A DNA stretch of 64,000 nucleotides from Streptomyces alboniger. Lineage in GTDB: Bacteria; Actinomycetota; Actinomycetes; Streptomycetales; Streptomycetaceae. Position 1 is the stretch's first letter. Each line of letters starts with the position of its first letter. The DNA is taken from contig NZ_CP023695.1 in the NCBI RefSeq assembly GCF_008704395.1, positions 2,790,001 through 2,854,000 of the forward strand. Reading direction: 5' to 3'. Below the pieces are notes generated by a model. The model was not told where the DNA came from. It ran no database searches and saw only the letters and a program-made list of their open reading frames with translations. The translations under genes and the position numbers were made by a program. Below are positions 22,236-30,157 of this stretch, in pieces.

Positions 22236-23759
22236 TCACGCTCTCCGGGCCAGTCGGCCCAGTACCGCCACCCCCTCGGCGATCCGCGTCGGGTGGTTGG
22301 CCGCGTAGCCGAGGACGAGGCCCGGTGCGTGCGGGAGTTGGGTGTGCCACGACAGGGGGTGCGTCTTGACGCCGTGGGCGAGGGCGGCGGTGGCGAGGGC
22401 GGTGTCCGGGCCGTCGTAGGCGTCGCCGTCGAGGGTGATCGTCAGGTGCAGCCCGGCCGCCGCGCCGTGGACGACCGCTCCCGGCAGGTGCGTGCGGATC
22501 GCCTCGATCATCGCGTCCCTGCGCCTGCGGTGGTGCTTGCGGATGAGCCGCAGGTGGCGTTCCAGGTCGCCGGATTCCATGAGGTGGGCGAGGACGAGCT
22601 GGGGCAGCGCCGCGTTGCCGAGGTCGGTCAGCCGCTTGGCGTCCACCAGCGCCGCCCGGTACGCGGCAGGTGCGAGCAGCCAGCCGAGGCGCAGGGCGGG
22701 CGCGAGGAGCTTGGAGACGCTGCCCGCGTAGCAGACGTGTTCGGGGAGTAGCGCGCGCAGGGCGGGGACGGCGGGCCGGTCGTAACGGTGCTCGGCGTCG
22801 TAGTCGTCCTCGATGACGAGGCCGCCGCCGCGGGCCCAGTCCATCAGCTCGCGGCGCCGCTCGCCCCCGAGGACCACCCCGGTGGGGAACTGGTGTGCGG
22901 GTGTGAGCAGTACGGCGGGGGCCCCGGTGGCGCGCAGCGCGTCGACGCGTACGCCGTGGGCGTCGACCGGGACGGGCGGGGTGCCGAGCGGGCGCAGGTG
23001 CTGGCGCACGCCGAGTGACCCCGGTTCCTCGACGGCGATCTCGGAGATCCCTTCGGCGTGCAGGACGTCGACGAGCAGCCGCAGGGCCTGGGCGGTGCCG
23101 TTGACGATCAGTACGTCGTCCGGGTCGGCCACGATGCCGCGGTTGAGGGAGAGCCAGCGAGCGACGGCGGTGCGCAGGGCCGGGGTGCCGCGCGGATCCC
23201 CGTAGCCGAAGTCCGAGGGTGTCAGCGCGGCGAGGACGGAACGCTCGGCGCGCAGCCAGGCCGCGCGCGGGAAGGCGGAGAGGTCCGGCAGGCCCGGCGA
23301 GAGGTCGATGCGGGCGGGCGTGGTGCGGATGGCGTCGAAGATGCCGAGGTCGGGAGGGGTGGTGAAGAGGTCGGCGCGGGGGGCGGGGGCCCCGGGCGGG
23401 CCGTCCCGCCTGCCGGCCGGCCGGGGTGGCGGCGCGGCGACGACGACGGTGCCGCCACGGCCCCGCCCCGCGACGTGCCCGTCTTCCGTGAGCCGGCGGT
23501 AGGCCTCGGTGACGACGCCGCGGGAGACGCCGAGTTCGTCGGCGAGGGCGCGGGTGGCGGGAAGCTTGCTGCCGGTCGTGAGGCGGCCGTCCGCGATGGC
23601 GCCCCTGATCTCCCGCGCCAGCCACTCCCCGAGTCCGCCCCGGGGGGCGTCGCGGGGGTCCAGCTGGAGGAAGTCGGAGGTGGCGGGCGCCCCGGCCGTC
23701 CGTACGCCGTCGTCCCGAGTTATGGACCTGCTGGAAGGTGATCCATTGGACCTGTTCAT
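22236..23759 (-). CDS. MocR/PdxR-type regulator (GntR HTH fused to aminotransferase fold)
   Basis: This 507-residue protein has an N-terminal winged helix (about 44-106: REIRGAIADGRLTTGSKLP, RALADELGVSRGVVTEAYRRL) joined by a proline-rich linker to a fold-type I aminotransferase domain. Aminotransferase marks are FGYGDPRGTPALRTAVARWL, VIEDDYDAEHRYD and the PLP lysine in AGSVSKLLAPALRLGW (Lys350). Such proteins sense PLP or an amino compound. The ATG at 23759 has no ribosome site; CACAAT six bases before it suggests a leaderless mRNA. It is divergent from the LysE gene, which it probably controls. It converges on the LacI gene with ten bases between the stops. Confidence 0.9.
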   Translation of the reverse strand: MNRSNGSPSSRSITRDDGVRTAGAPATSDFLQLDPRDAPRGGLGEWLAREIRGAIADGRLTTGSKLPATRALADELGVSRGVVTEAYRRLTEDGHVAGRGRGGTVVVAAPPPRPAGRRDGPPGAPAPRADLFTTPPDLGIFDAIRTTPARIDLSPGLPDLSAFPRAAWLRAERSVLAALTPSDFGYGDPRGTPALRTAVARWLSLNRGIVADPDDVLIVNGTAQALRLLVDVLHAEGISEIAVEEPGSLGVRQHLRPLGTPPVPVDAHGVRVDALRATGAPAVLLTPAHQFPTGVVLGGERRRELMDWARGGGLVIEDDYDAEHRYDRPAVPALRALLPEHVCYAGSVSKLLAPALRLGWLLAPAAYRAALVDAKRLTDLGNAALPQLVLAHLMESGDLERHLRLIRKHHRRRRDAMIEAIRTHLPGAVVHGAAAGLHLTITLDGDAYDGPDTALATAALAHGVKTHPLSWHTQLPHAPGLVLGYAANHPTRIAEGVAVLGRLARRA

Positions 23760-23781
23760 GGTGCCATTGTGGCGACAGGGT
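23723..23781. promoter_or_regulatory. MocR/LysE divergent control region
   Basis: Direct repeats TGGACCTG occur at 23723 and 23747 (24 bases apart), and CCATTG occurs at 23744 and 23764 (20 apart). MocR proteins usually bind direct repeats. Putative -10 boxes are CACAAT (minus strand, 23766-23771) and CAGGGT (plus strand, 23776-23781), each six bases from its ATG. Confidence 0.5.
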
Positions 23782-23787
23782 CAAGGC

Positions 23788-24387
23788 ATGGAATTTCTGC
23801 TCACCTCACTCGTCGTCTGTGTGACGCCGGGCACCGGAGTCCTGTTCACGATCGCGGCGGGCCTCTCCCGCGGCACCCGGGCCGCGCTGATCGCGGCCGT
23901 CGGCTGCACGCTGGGCGTCGTGCCGCACATGGTGGCCGCGATCACCGGCCTCGCGGCGCTCCTGAACGCCAGCGCGGTCGCCTTCCAGACCATCAAGTAC
24001 CTGGGCGTGGCCTACCTGCTGTACATGGCGTGGAGCACGCTGCGCGACAAGAGCGACCTCACCGCGGAAGAGGAGAGCGAGCCGCGTTCGGCGGGCCGCA
24101 CGATCCTGACGGGCGTGCTGATCAACATCCTCAACCCGAAGCTGACGCTGTTCTTCCTCGCGTTCCTGCCGCAGTTCGTCAGCACCGACGAGCCTTACGT
24201 CTTCCTGCGCATGACGGAGCTGAGCGCGTACTTCATGCTGATCACGTTCCTGGTCTTCGCGGCGTACGGCCGCTTCGCGGCGGCGATGCGCAGCCACGTC
24301 ATCTCCCGCCCGCACGTGGTCAACTGGATGCGCCGCACCTTCGCGGTGGCGTTCGCGGCGCTGGGGGCGCGGCTGGCGTTCCTGTAA
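23788..24387 (+). CDS. LysE/RhtB-family amino acid exporter
   Basis: This 199-residue membrane protein has about six hydrophobic segments. Family marks are the opening LLTSLVVCVTPGTGVLFTIAAGLSRG, the second-helix glycine-rich AAVGCTLGVVPHM, YLGVAYLLYMAW and ILTGVLINILNPKLTLFFLAFLPQFV, the last diagnostic for the family. It exports an amino acid or homoserine-lactone-like compound. The ATG at 23788 is six bases from a CAGGGT -10 box, so it is probably leaderless. Divergence from a PLP-binding MocR regulator suggests that export is induced by an amino compound. Confidence 0.9.
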   Translation: MEFLLTSLVVCVTPGTGVLFTIAAGLSRGTRAALIAAVGCTLGVVPHMVAAITGLAALLNASAVAFQTIKYLGVAYLLYMAWSTLRDKSDLTAEEESEPRSAGRTILTGVLINILNPKLTLFFLAFLPQFVSTDEPYVFLRMTELSAYFMLITFLVFAAYGRFAAAMRSHVISRPHVVNWMRRTFAVAFAALGARLAFL

Positions 24388-24432
24388 GGAGGCTCGGCCG
24401 AGGGGGCTCGGCCGGGGAGTGGGGGGGCGGGG

Positions 24433-24460
24433 TTGACCGTGGCTGCACGGCGCCTAGGGT
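24433..24460 (+). promoter_or_regulatory. Promoter of a leaderless gene
   Basis: TTGACC (24433-24438) and TAGGGT (24455-24460) are 16 bases apart, and the ATG at 24468 is seven bases past the -10 box. Transcription would start at or one base from the ATG. Confidence 0.7.
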
Positions 24461-24467
24461 CGGGGCC

Positions 24468-25268
24468 ATGAAATTCGCCTTCTCCACCCTTGGGGTGCCC
24501 GGTCTGGCCGTCGCCGATGTGGTGCGGCTCGCCGCCGGGCACGGTTATCACGGTGTCGAGCTTCGGGCGCATCCCGAGGAACCGGTGCATCCCGGGCTCG
24601 GTCTTGTCGAGCGGGCCGACGTCGTCGCCGAGTTCAAGGCGGCCGGCGTCGAGATCCTCGGTATCGCGGGGTACGCGCGCGTGGCCGAGCCCGGGGAGGA
24701 CGGGCCCGTCCTCGAAGAACTGAACTCCCTCGTCGCCCTCGCCCGCGACCTCGGCGCCCCCTTCGTCCGCGTCTTCCCCGGCGGCGGTACGGAGCAGAGC
24801 GCCGACGAGGCCGACGCGACGGCCGCGCGACGGCTCGGCACCGCGGCGCGGTACGCCGCCGACGCCGGCGTACGCATCCTCCTGGAGACCCACGACTCGC
24901 ACCGCACGGGCGCCGACCTCACACGCGTGCTCGGCACGGTCGGGCACCGCCAGGTCGGCGCGCTGTGGGACGTGATGCACACCTGGCTCGGCGGCGAGTC
25001 CCCCACCGACACCTTCGCCGCGCTCTCCCCCTACCTCGGCTACGTCCAGGTGAAGGACATCGCCTCCGCGGACGACAAGACGCCCCTGGCTCTCGGGACC
25101 GGCACCCTGCCGCTCGCCGAGTGCCTGGAGGTGCTCAGCGCGGAGAGCTGGGACGGCTGGCTGTGCTGGGAGTACGAGAAGCGGTGGTACGAGGACGCGG
25201 CGCCGCTGGCTCAGCTGCTGGGCCCGGGGCGGGACTTCCTGTCGCGACTCGTGTCCCGCTCCGGCTGA
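24468..25268 (+). CDS. Sugar phosphate isomerase/epimerase (TIM barrel)
   Basis: This 266-residue xylose-isomerase-like barrel differs from the two others in the window. It has MKFAFSTLGVPGLAVADVV, GYHGVELRAHPEEPVHPG, RILLETHDSHRTGAD (metal Glu), GALWDVMHTWLGGES and VQVKDIASADDKTPLALG. The final glutamate is in LCWEYEKRWYED. It is not in an operon, and the promoter is of leaderless type. Its 3' end overlaps the opposing EamA gene by 134 bases. The substrate is unknown; related proteins act on keto-sugars, inosose or hydroxypyruvate. Confidence 0.8.
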   Translation: MKFAFSTLGVPGLAVADVVRLAAGHGYHGVELRAHPEEPVHPGLGLVERADVVAEFKAAGVEILGIAGYARVAEPGEDGPVLEELNSLVALARDLGAPFVRVFPGGGTEQSADEADATAARRLGTAARYAADAGVRILLETHDSHRTGADLTRVLGTVGHRQVGALWDVMHTWLGGESPTDTFAALSPYLGYVQVKDIASADDKTPLALGTGTLPLAECLEVLSAESWDGWLCWEYEKRWYEDAAPLAQLLGPGRDFLSRLVSRSG

Positions 25269-26127
25269 CGCCGCCCCCCTTCGAGAACGAGGTCAGTGCG
25301 ACGCCGCCCACCAGCAGGGCGGCGGCGCACCACCTCGTACCGCTCACCGACTCGTCGAGCACCAGGGCCGCGCCGGACATCCCGAAGACCGGCACCAGCA
25401 GGGAGAAGGGGGCGACCGTCGACGCGGGGTGGCGGCGCAGCAGATAGCCCCAGGCGCCGAAGCCGAAGACCGTCGTGATCCAGGCGACGTAGACGATGAT
25501 GCCCGCGCCCGACCAGTCGAGGGAGCGCAGGGCCTCCAGGTCCCTGGAGGGCCCCTCCCACAGGAGCGAGAGGCCGAGCAGCGGCAGCACCGGGACGGTG
25601 CTCACCCACACCATGAAGTTCAGGGCGTCGGGCGGGGACGCCTTGCGGGTGAGGACGTTGGAGACGCCCCAGCAGGCCGCGGCGCCGATCAGCAGCGCGA
25701 AGGCCGTCAGCGGCCCGGTCTCCCCCTCGTCGACGGCGGCGACCGCGATCCCGGCGAGGGCGATCAGCATGCCGAGCGCCCTGATGCGGCCCGGCCGTTC
25801 GCCCAGCGCCACGAAGGCGAAGAGCGCGGTGAAGACGGCCTGGATCTGGAGCACCAGGGACGACAGGCCCGCGGGCATCCCCGCGTCCATCCCGATGAAC
25901 AGCAGCCCGAACTTGGCGACCCCGAGGACGAGTCCGACCCCCACCACCCACTTCCACGCCACCTTCGGCCGCCCCACGAAGAAGACCGCGGGCAGCGCCG
26001 CCACCAGGAAGCGCAGGGCGGAGAAGAGCAGCGGCGGGAAGTGGTCCAACCCCACCTCGATCACCACGAAGTTGGCGCCCCAGACGGCGGCGACAAGGAC
26101 GGCGAGACAGACATGTGCGGGTCGCAT
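25135..26127 (-). CDS. EamA-family (DMT) transporter
   Basis: This 330-residue drug/metabolite transporter has ten predicted helices in two EamA repeats. The first begins LAVLVAAVWGANFVVIEVGLDHFPPLLFSALRF; the second has LLIGAAACWGVSNVLTRK and ends near GTRWCAAALLVGGVALTSF. It probably exports an amino acid or metabolite. The ATG at 26127 gives MRPAHVCLAVL; an in-frame ATG at 26154 is possible. The last 50 or so residues (GTRVATGSPAPGPAAEPAAP and on) have no membrane content and are antisense to the isomerase's 3' end. The domain could have ended some 130 bases earlier. The adjacent divergent LysR gene probably regulates it. Confidence 0.87.
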   Translation of the reverse strand: MRPAHVCLAVLVAAVWGANFVVIEVGLDHFPPLLFSALRFLVAALPAVFFVGRPKVAWKWVVGVGLVLGVAKFGLLFIGMDAGMPAGLSSLVLQIQAVFTALFAFVALGERPGRIRALGMLIALAGIAVAAVDEGETGPLTAFALLIGAAACWGVSNVLTRKASPPDALNFMVWVSTVPVLPLLGLSLLWEGPSRDLEALRSLDWSGAGIIVYVAWITTVFGFGAWGYLLRRHPASTVAPFSLLVPVFGMSGAALVLDESVSGTRWCAAALLVGGVALTSFSKGGGVSRSGTRVATGSPAPGPAAEPAAPRPRTTASRTPSTASRPSSPR

Positions 26128-26217
26128 GCGTCGAGGATCACCCGGCGTCACCATGTAGGACCAGCGCGGATCTCTGCATGATGGGATGAAGCAACGCTGA
26201 ATTGATGGGGAGGCCCC

Positions 26218-27114
26218 GTGCTCGATCTCGCCCGGCTCCGCGCCCTGCACGCCGTCTCCGTGCACGGCACCGTGGGCGCCGCCGCCACAGCGCTCGGCTA
26301 CACCCCATCGGCGGTCTCCCAGCAGATCGCCAAGCTGGAGCGGGAGACGCGCACCACCCTCCTGGAACGGCGCGGCCGGGGTGTCGCGCTCACCGAGGCC
26401 GCGCTCCATCTCGCCGCAACCGCGCAGCAGTTGATGGCCATCGTGGAACGCGCCGAGACCGAGCTGGAGGAGCGGCGAGGGGTGCCGGCGGGGCGGCTCA
26501 CCATCGCCGCGTTCGCCTCGGCGGCGCGGGGGCTGCTGCCGGGGGTGCTCGCGGACCTCGCCGTTCGCCATCCCGCGCTGGACGCCCGTATGTCGGAGAT
26601 CGATCCGCACCTCTCCATCGATCTGGTCGCCAAGGGCGCGGTCGACGTGGCCGTCGTGCACGACTGGGACATCGCGCCGCTTCCGACGCCGCCGGGCGTC
26701 GAGCAGGCCGTCATCGGCGACGACCTCTGCGACCTCGTCGTCCCTGCCGGCCACCGCCTCGCGGGGCGTACGTCCGTACGGCGCGAGGAGCTGAAGGACG
26801 AGCGCTGGATCACCCAGCCGCCGGGGCTCGTCTGCCACGAGTGGCTGGTGCGGACCCTGCGGGAGGCCGGCTGCGAGCCGGACATCGCCCATCAGGCCGA
26901 GGAGAATCCCACGCTCGTCGCGCTGGTCGCGGCGGGGCTGGGGGTGGCGCTTGTTCCTCGCCTAGGGCGTGGGGCCATTCCCGGCGGGGCTGTCACGGTC
27001 CGGCTCGATCCGGTGCCGGTCCGTCGGCTGTACGCCCTGTGGCGGGCGGGGGCCTCTCGGCGGCCCGCGATTACGGAGACGGTGCGGGCGTTGCAGGCGC
27101 GGTGGCCCCTCTGA
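26218..27114 (+). CDS. LysR-family transcriptional regulator
   Basis: This 298-residue regulator has an N-terminal winged helix (LARLRALHAVSVHGTVGAAA, ALGYTPSAVSQQIAKLERE) and a two-lobed effector domain (GRLTIAAFASAARGLLPGVL, HPALDARMSEIDP, VALVAAGLGVALVPRL). GGGGAGG precedes the GTG at 26218. It is divergent from the EamA exporter gene across 90 bases, the usual arrangement for a LysR activator and its exporter target. Confidence 0.92.
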   Translation: MLDLARLRALHAVSVHGTVGAAATALGYTPSAVSQQIAKLERETRTTLLERRGRGVALTEAALHLAATAQQLMAIVERAETELEERRGVPAGRLTIAAFASAARGLLPGVLADLAVRHPALDARMSEIDPHLSIDLVAKGAVDVAVVHDWDIAPLPTPPGVEQAVIGDDLCDLVVPAGHRLAGRTSVRREELKDERWITQPPGLVCHEWLVRTLREAGCEPDIAHQAEENPTLVALVAAGLGVALVPRLGRGAIPGGAVTVRLDPVPVRRLYALWRAGASRRPAITETVRALQARWPL

Positions 27115-27158
27115 TCGTGCGGGGGGGGCCGTCTGACGGTGCGGGGCTTCTCTGCATG

Positions 27159-27212
27159 TGCGGGGTGCCTTCGGCGGGGCAGGAACCTTTCCCACCCGCC
27201 CGGCACCCCGCA
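27159..27212 (+). terminator. Long hairpin after the LysR gene
   Basis: TGCGGGGTGCC pairs exactly with GGCACCCCGCA, and the 32 bases between can pair further (GCGGGGCAGG with CCCACCCGC). There is no T-run. It starts about 45 bases past the LysR stop, so factor-dependent termination or 3'-end protection is plausible. Confidence 0.5.
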
Positions 27213-27377
27213 TCCCCCCGCCACGACCAACAAACCGACCGTCCGAACCGGGAACCCTTCCAAGAACAACCCCGTCCAACCGGCACGCTGCCGCTGAGTC
27301 CCCGCATGGCGGTGTCGGCATCGCCGCTGGCTGCGAGCGCTGACCACCCTCTCCGCCGCCTGCGGCCCGGCAGCTCG

Positions 27378-27420
27378 CCGTCACCGGCGCGCGCCCCCCT
27401 TCACACAGCGCCGGTGACGG
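27378..27420 (+). other. Perfect 13-bp stem-loop upstream of the GH3 promoter
   Basis: CCGTCACCGGCGC and GCGCCGGTGACGG flank a 17-base loop. It ends 18 bases before the -35 box of the GH3 gene and would insulate it from read-through. Confidence 0.5.
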
Positions 27421-27437
27421 CCCCCGCCTCCCCCTCC

Positions 27438-27484
27438 TTGACCGGCAGAAAGCTTCGGGATATCCGTGAGGGCCTGAAAGTTTC
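27438..27484 (+). promoter_or_regulatory. GH3 gene promoter with two GAAAGnTTC operators
   Basis: TTGACC (27438-27443), a 17-base spacer, then TATCCG (27461-27466). GAAAGCTTC (27448-27456) lies between the boxes, and GAAAGTTTC (27476-27484) lies just downstream. Such near-palindromes are typical of LacI-type repressors of saccharide genes in Streptomyces. No LacI gene adjoins, so the repressor acts from elsewhere. Confidence 0.6.
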
Positions 27485-27507
27485 CGCCACCGGCCAGGAG
27501 AACGCCC

Positions 27508-29373
27508 GTGCCCCAGTCCGACGACGACCGCAGGCTCCGCGGCCTCATCTCCGCCATGTCCCTGGAGGAGAAGGTCGGCCAGCTCTTCGTGATGCACGTG
27601 TACGGGCACTCGGCCACCGACCTCGACCCCTCCGACGTCGACACCAACCTCAGGGAACTCGGCGTGCGCGACGCCGCCGAGCTGATCGCCCGCTACCGCC
27701 TCGGCGGCGTCATCTACTTCGGCTGGGCCCACAACACCCGCGACCCGCACCAGATCGCCGCCCTCTCCCACGGCATCCAGCAGGCGGCGGCCGCGACGCG
27801 GCACCTCCCCGTCCTCATCTCCGTCGACCAGGAGCACGGCATCGTCGCCCGCGTCGGCGCCCCCGCGACCCTCCTCCCCGGCGCGATGGCCCTCGGCGCC
27901 TCCGGTTCGCACGCGCACGCCCGCGAGGCGGCCCGCATCTCGGGCACCGAGCTGCGCGCCCTCGGCATCCGGCAGGACTACGCCCCGGACGCCGACGTGA
28001 ACATCGACCCCGCCAACCCCGTCATCGGCGTACGCTCCTTCGGCGCCGACCCCGAGGCGGTCGCGGGTTTCGTGGCCGCGCAGGTCGAGGGCTACCGGGC
28101 CGCGGGCATCGCCTCCGCCGCCAAGCACTTCCCCGGGCACGGCGACACGACGGACGACAGCCACACCGAGCTGCCGCACATCCACCACACCCGCGAGGAG
28201 TGGGACCGCTTCGACGCGCCGCCCTTCCGCGCGGCGATCGCCGCCGGGGTGGACTGCGTGATGACAGCGCACATCGTGGTGCCCGCGCTGGACCCGTCGG
28301 GCGACCCCGCGACGCTCTCCCGCCCGATCGTGACGGGCGTCCTGCGCGAGGAACTCGGCTTCGACGGCGTGATCGCCACGGACTCGCTGGCGATGCGCGG
28401 CGTCCGTACGAAGTACGGCGACGACCGCGTGGCCGTCCTCGCCCTCCGGGCGGGCGTGGACCAGCTGCTCAACCCGCCGCAGCCGGGGGTCGCGTGGGAG
28501 GCAGTCCTCCAGGCCGTCAGGGACGGCGAGCTGACGGAGGACCGCATCGACGAGTCGGTCCTGCGCGTGCTGCGCATGAAGGCCAAGGTGGGCCTCCTGG
28601 AAGGCCACTGGGACGGCCACTTGAGCCGTGAGGGGGACCCGTACGGCTTCCCGGCGACCGCAGGCACGGCCGACGCGGTGGCCGCCGCCGTCGGCATCCC
28701 CGCCCACCTCGACACCGCCGACCGCATCGCCGAGGCCACGACCACCCTGCTGCACAACGACAACGCCCTGCTGCCCCTCTCCCCCCACACGCACCGCGAG
28801 GTCCTCGTGGTCGGCGCGGACCCCCGCTCGCCGTCCGGCACGACGGGCCCGCCGACCTCGGTCCTCGCGGACGCCCTGTCCGCCCTCGGCTTCACCGCCA
28901 CGGCGCTGCCGACCGGAACGGCCCCTGACGGCACGGCCGTCGAGAAGGCGGTGGCGGTGGCCCGGGGCATGGACGCGGTACTCGTGGCGACGTACAACGT
29001 CTCGACGCACACCGTCACGGCGAGGGACAACACACAGGCGGCCAACGCCACCCTGGACAGGGCCCCCGCCCACATCGCGGAGCCCCGCGCCGCGGAGACC
29101 GGTGAGGGCGGGCAGAGCGCCTTGGTGGCCGCTCTCAAGGCCACCGGCGTCCCCGTCGTCGCCCTCGCGATCCGCAACCCGTACGACGTGGCCCACCTGC
29201 CCCGTGTCGACGCCGCACTCGCCTCGTACTCCTGGACGGATGTCGAACTGCGCGCCGCCGCACGGGTGATCGCGGGCCGCGCCGCACCCCAGGGGCGGCT
29301 GCCGGTGCCGGTGCGGCGGGCGGACGACCCGGCGCAGGTGCTGTACCCGATCGGCCACGGGCTGACGTACTGA
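27508..29373 (+). CDS. GH3 beta-N-acetylhexosaminidase
   Basis: This 621-residue intracellular-type glycoside hydrolase (no signal peptide) releases N-acetylglucosamine from chitin or peptidoglycan fragments. The N-terminal barrel has VLISVDQEHGIVARV, and KHFPGHGDT (206-214) with DSH (217-219), the His/Asp general-acid pair of NagZ-type enzymes. The nucleophile is Asp292 in ATDSLAMRG. A C-terminal alpha/beta domain follows (VLVVGADPRS onward). AGGAG precedes the GTG at 27508. It stands alone behind a promoter with two probable operators, and fits with the GH20 hexosaminidase and glmS at the end of the window. Confidence 0.9.
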   Translation: MPQSDDDRRLRGLISAMSLEEKVGQLFVMHVYGHSATDLDPSDVDTNLRELGVRDAAELIARYRLGGVIYFGWAHNTRDPHQIAALSHGIQQAAAATRHLPVLISVDQEHGIVARVGAPATLLPGAMALGASGSHAHAREAARISGTELRALGIRQDYAPDADVNIDPANPVIGVRSFGADPEAVAGFVAAQVEGYRAAGIASAAKHFPGHGDTTDDSHTELPHIHHTREEWDRFDAPPFRAAIAAGVDCVMTAHIVVPALDPSGDPATLSRPIVTGVLREELGFDGVIATDSLAMRGVRTKYGDDRVAVLALRAGVDQLLNPPQPGVAWEAVLQAVRDGELTEDRIDESVLRVLRMKAKVGLLEGHWDGHLSREGDPYGFPATAGTADAVAAAVGIPAHLDTADRIAEATTTLLHNDNALLPLSPHTHREVLVVGADPRSPSGTTGPPTSVLADALSALGFTATALPTGTAPDGTAVEKAVAVARGMDAVLVATYNVSTHTVTARDNTQAANATLDRAPAHIAEPRAAETGEGGQSALVAALKATGVPVVALAIRNPYDVAHLPRVDAALASYSWTDVELRAAARVIAGRAAPQGRLPVPVRRADDPAQVLYPIGHGLTY

Positions 29374-29486
29374 GGCGTACGACGCGCCCCCGGCGCACCA
29401 CCGCCGACTTGGCCCGACGCTCCCCGCGCGGCTGGCGTGGCCCGTTCCGTGGGGCCACGCTGGGGGCACAGGTCGGGGGGACGTTC

Positions 29487-30149
29487 ATGCTTGTCTGCAC
29501 TACAGCGCGGCCGTACGCGGTCATCGGGCTGGCCGCCACACTGCTGCTCGCCGTCGCCGCGCTCCTGACGGGGTGCCAGAAGACCGGCGCATCCGGCGGT
29601 TCCGGCGGCGCGCACTCGGGCCGGCTCGACGACCGGACCCCCGTGGCCTCGCGCCCCACCGTGTCGGGCGCGGTGTTCCTCGCCGAGGGCGAGTGCAGTT
29701 CGCGCGGGCGCGGGACGATCACGGAGGTGCCGTGCACCAGCGAGCGCGCGGCCGCCCGCGTCACCGCCCGCCACGACAGCGGGGCCGGGCGGGGCCCGTT
29801 GTGCCCGGCCCGCACGGACTTCGTGCTGCACCTGAGCGAGAGCAGGCCCGCGGTCGACGAGGACGGCGACGGAGCGGTCCCGCGGGGCCGCGCCTGCATG
29901 CGGAATCTGGAGCCCCCGCACCCCGGCGACCCCGGCGGCGGTGGCGGGCCCCGGACCATCGTCGGGGACTGCGTGTACGGCGCGGGGCGCGGCGAGGTGC
30001 GGGAGACGGCCTGCGACGGCTCCGGGAAGCGGAAGCCGGAATACCGCGTGGCCTCGGCGGAGCGGAGCCGTGTTGCCTGCGGGGCTTCGACCGCCCTGTA
30101 CGTGACGCTGGGCGGGGCCCGTTCCATCGGATGCGCCGTGCGGGTGTGA
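29487..30149 (+). CDS. Hypothetical lipoprotein
   Basis: This 220-residue protein has a clear lipoprotein signal: MLVCTTARPYAVIGLAATLL, then LAVAALLTGC with the lipobox cysteine near residue 31. The mature part has about eight cysteines, spaced for disulfides (GECSSRG, VPCTSE, PLCPAR, ACMRNL, GDCVYG, TACDGS, VACGAS, IGCAVRV), but no domain I recognise. GGGGGGA precedes the ATG at 29487; a start at 29409 would add 26 residues ahead of the signal. It converges on the S37 peptidase gene with eight bases between the stops. Confidence 0.75.
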   Translation: MLVCTTARPYAVIGLAATLLLAVAALLTGCQKTGASGGSGGAHSGRLDDRTPVASRPTVSGAVFLAEGECSSRGRGTITEVPCTSERAAARVTARHDSGAGRGPLCPARTDFVLHLSESRPAVDEDGDGAVPRGRACMRNLEPPHPGDPGGGGGPRTIVGDCVYGAGRGEVRETACDGSGKRKPEYRVASAERSRVACGASTALYVTLGGARSIGCAVRV

Positions 30150-30157
30150 CGCCGGAG

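Larger units (their letters stand above)
27115..27507. other. Intergenic region with two hairpins and a regulated promoter
   Basis: It holds a long GC-rich hairpin (27159-27212), a perfect 13-base stem (27378-27420), and then the GH3 gene's promoter with two GAAAG(C/T)TTC sites. I find no coding frame with a plausible start. Confidence 0.6.
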
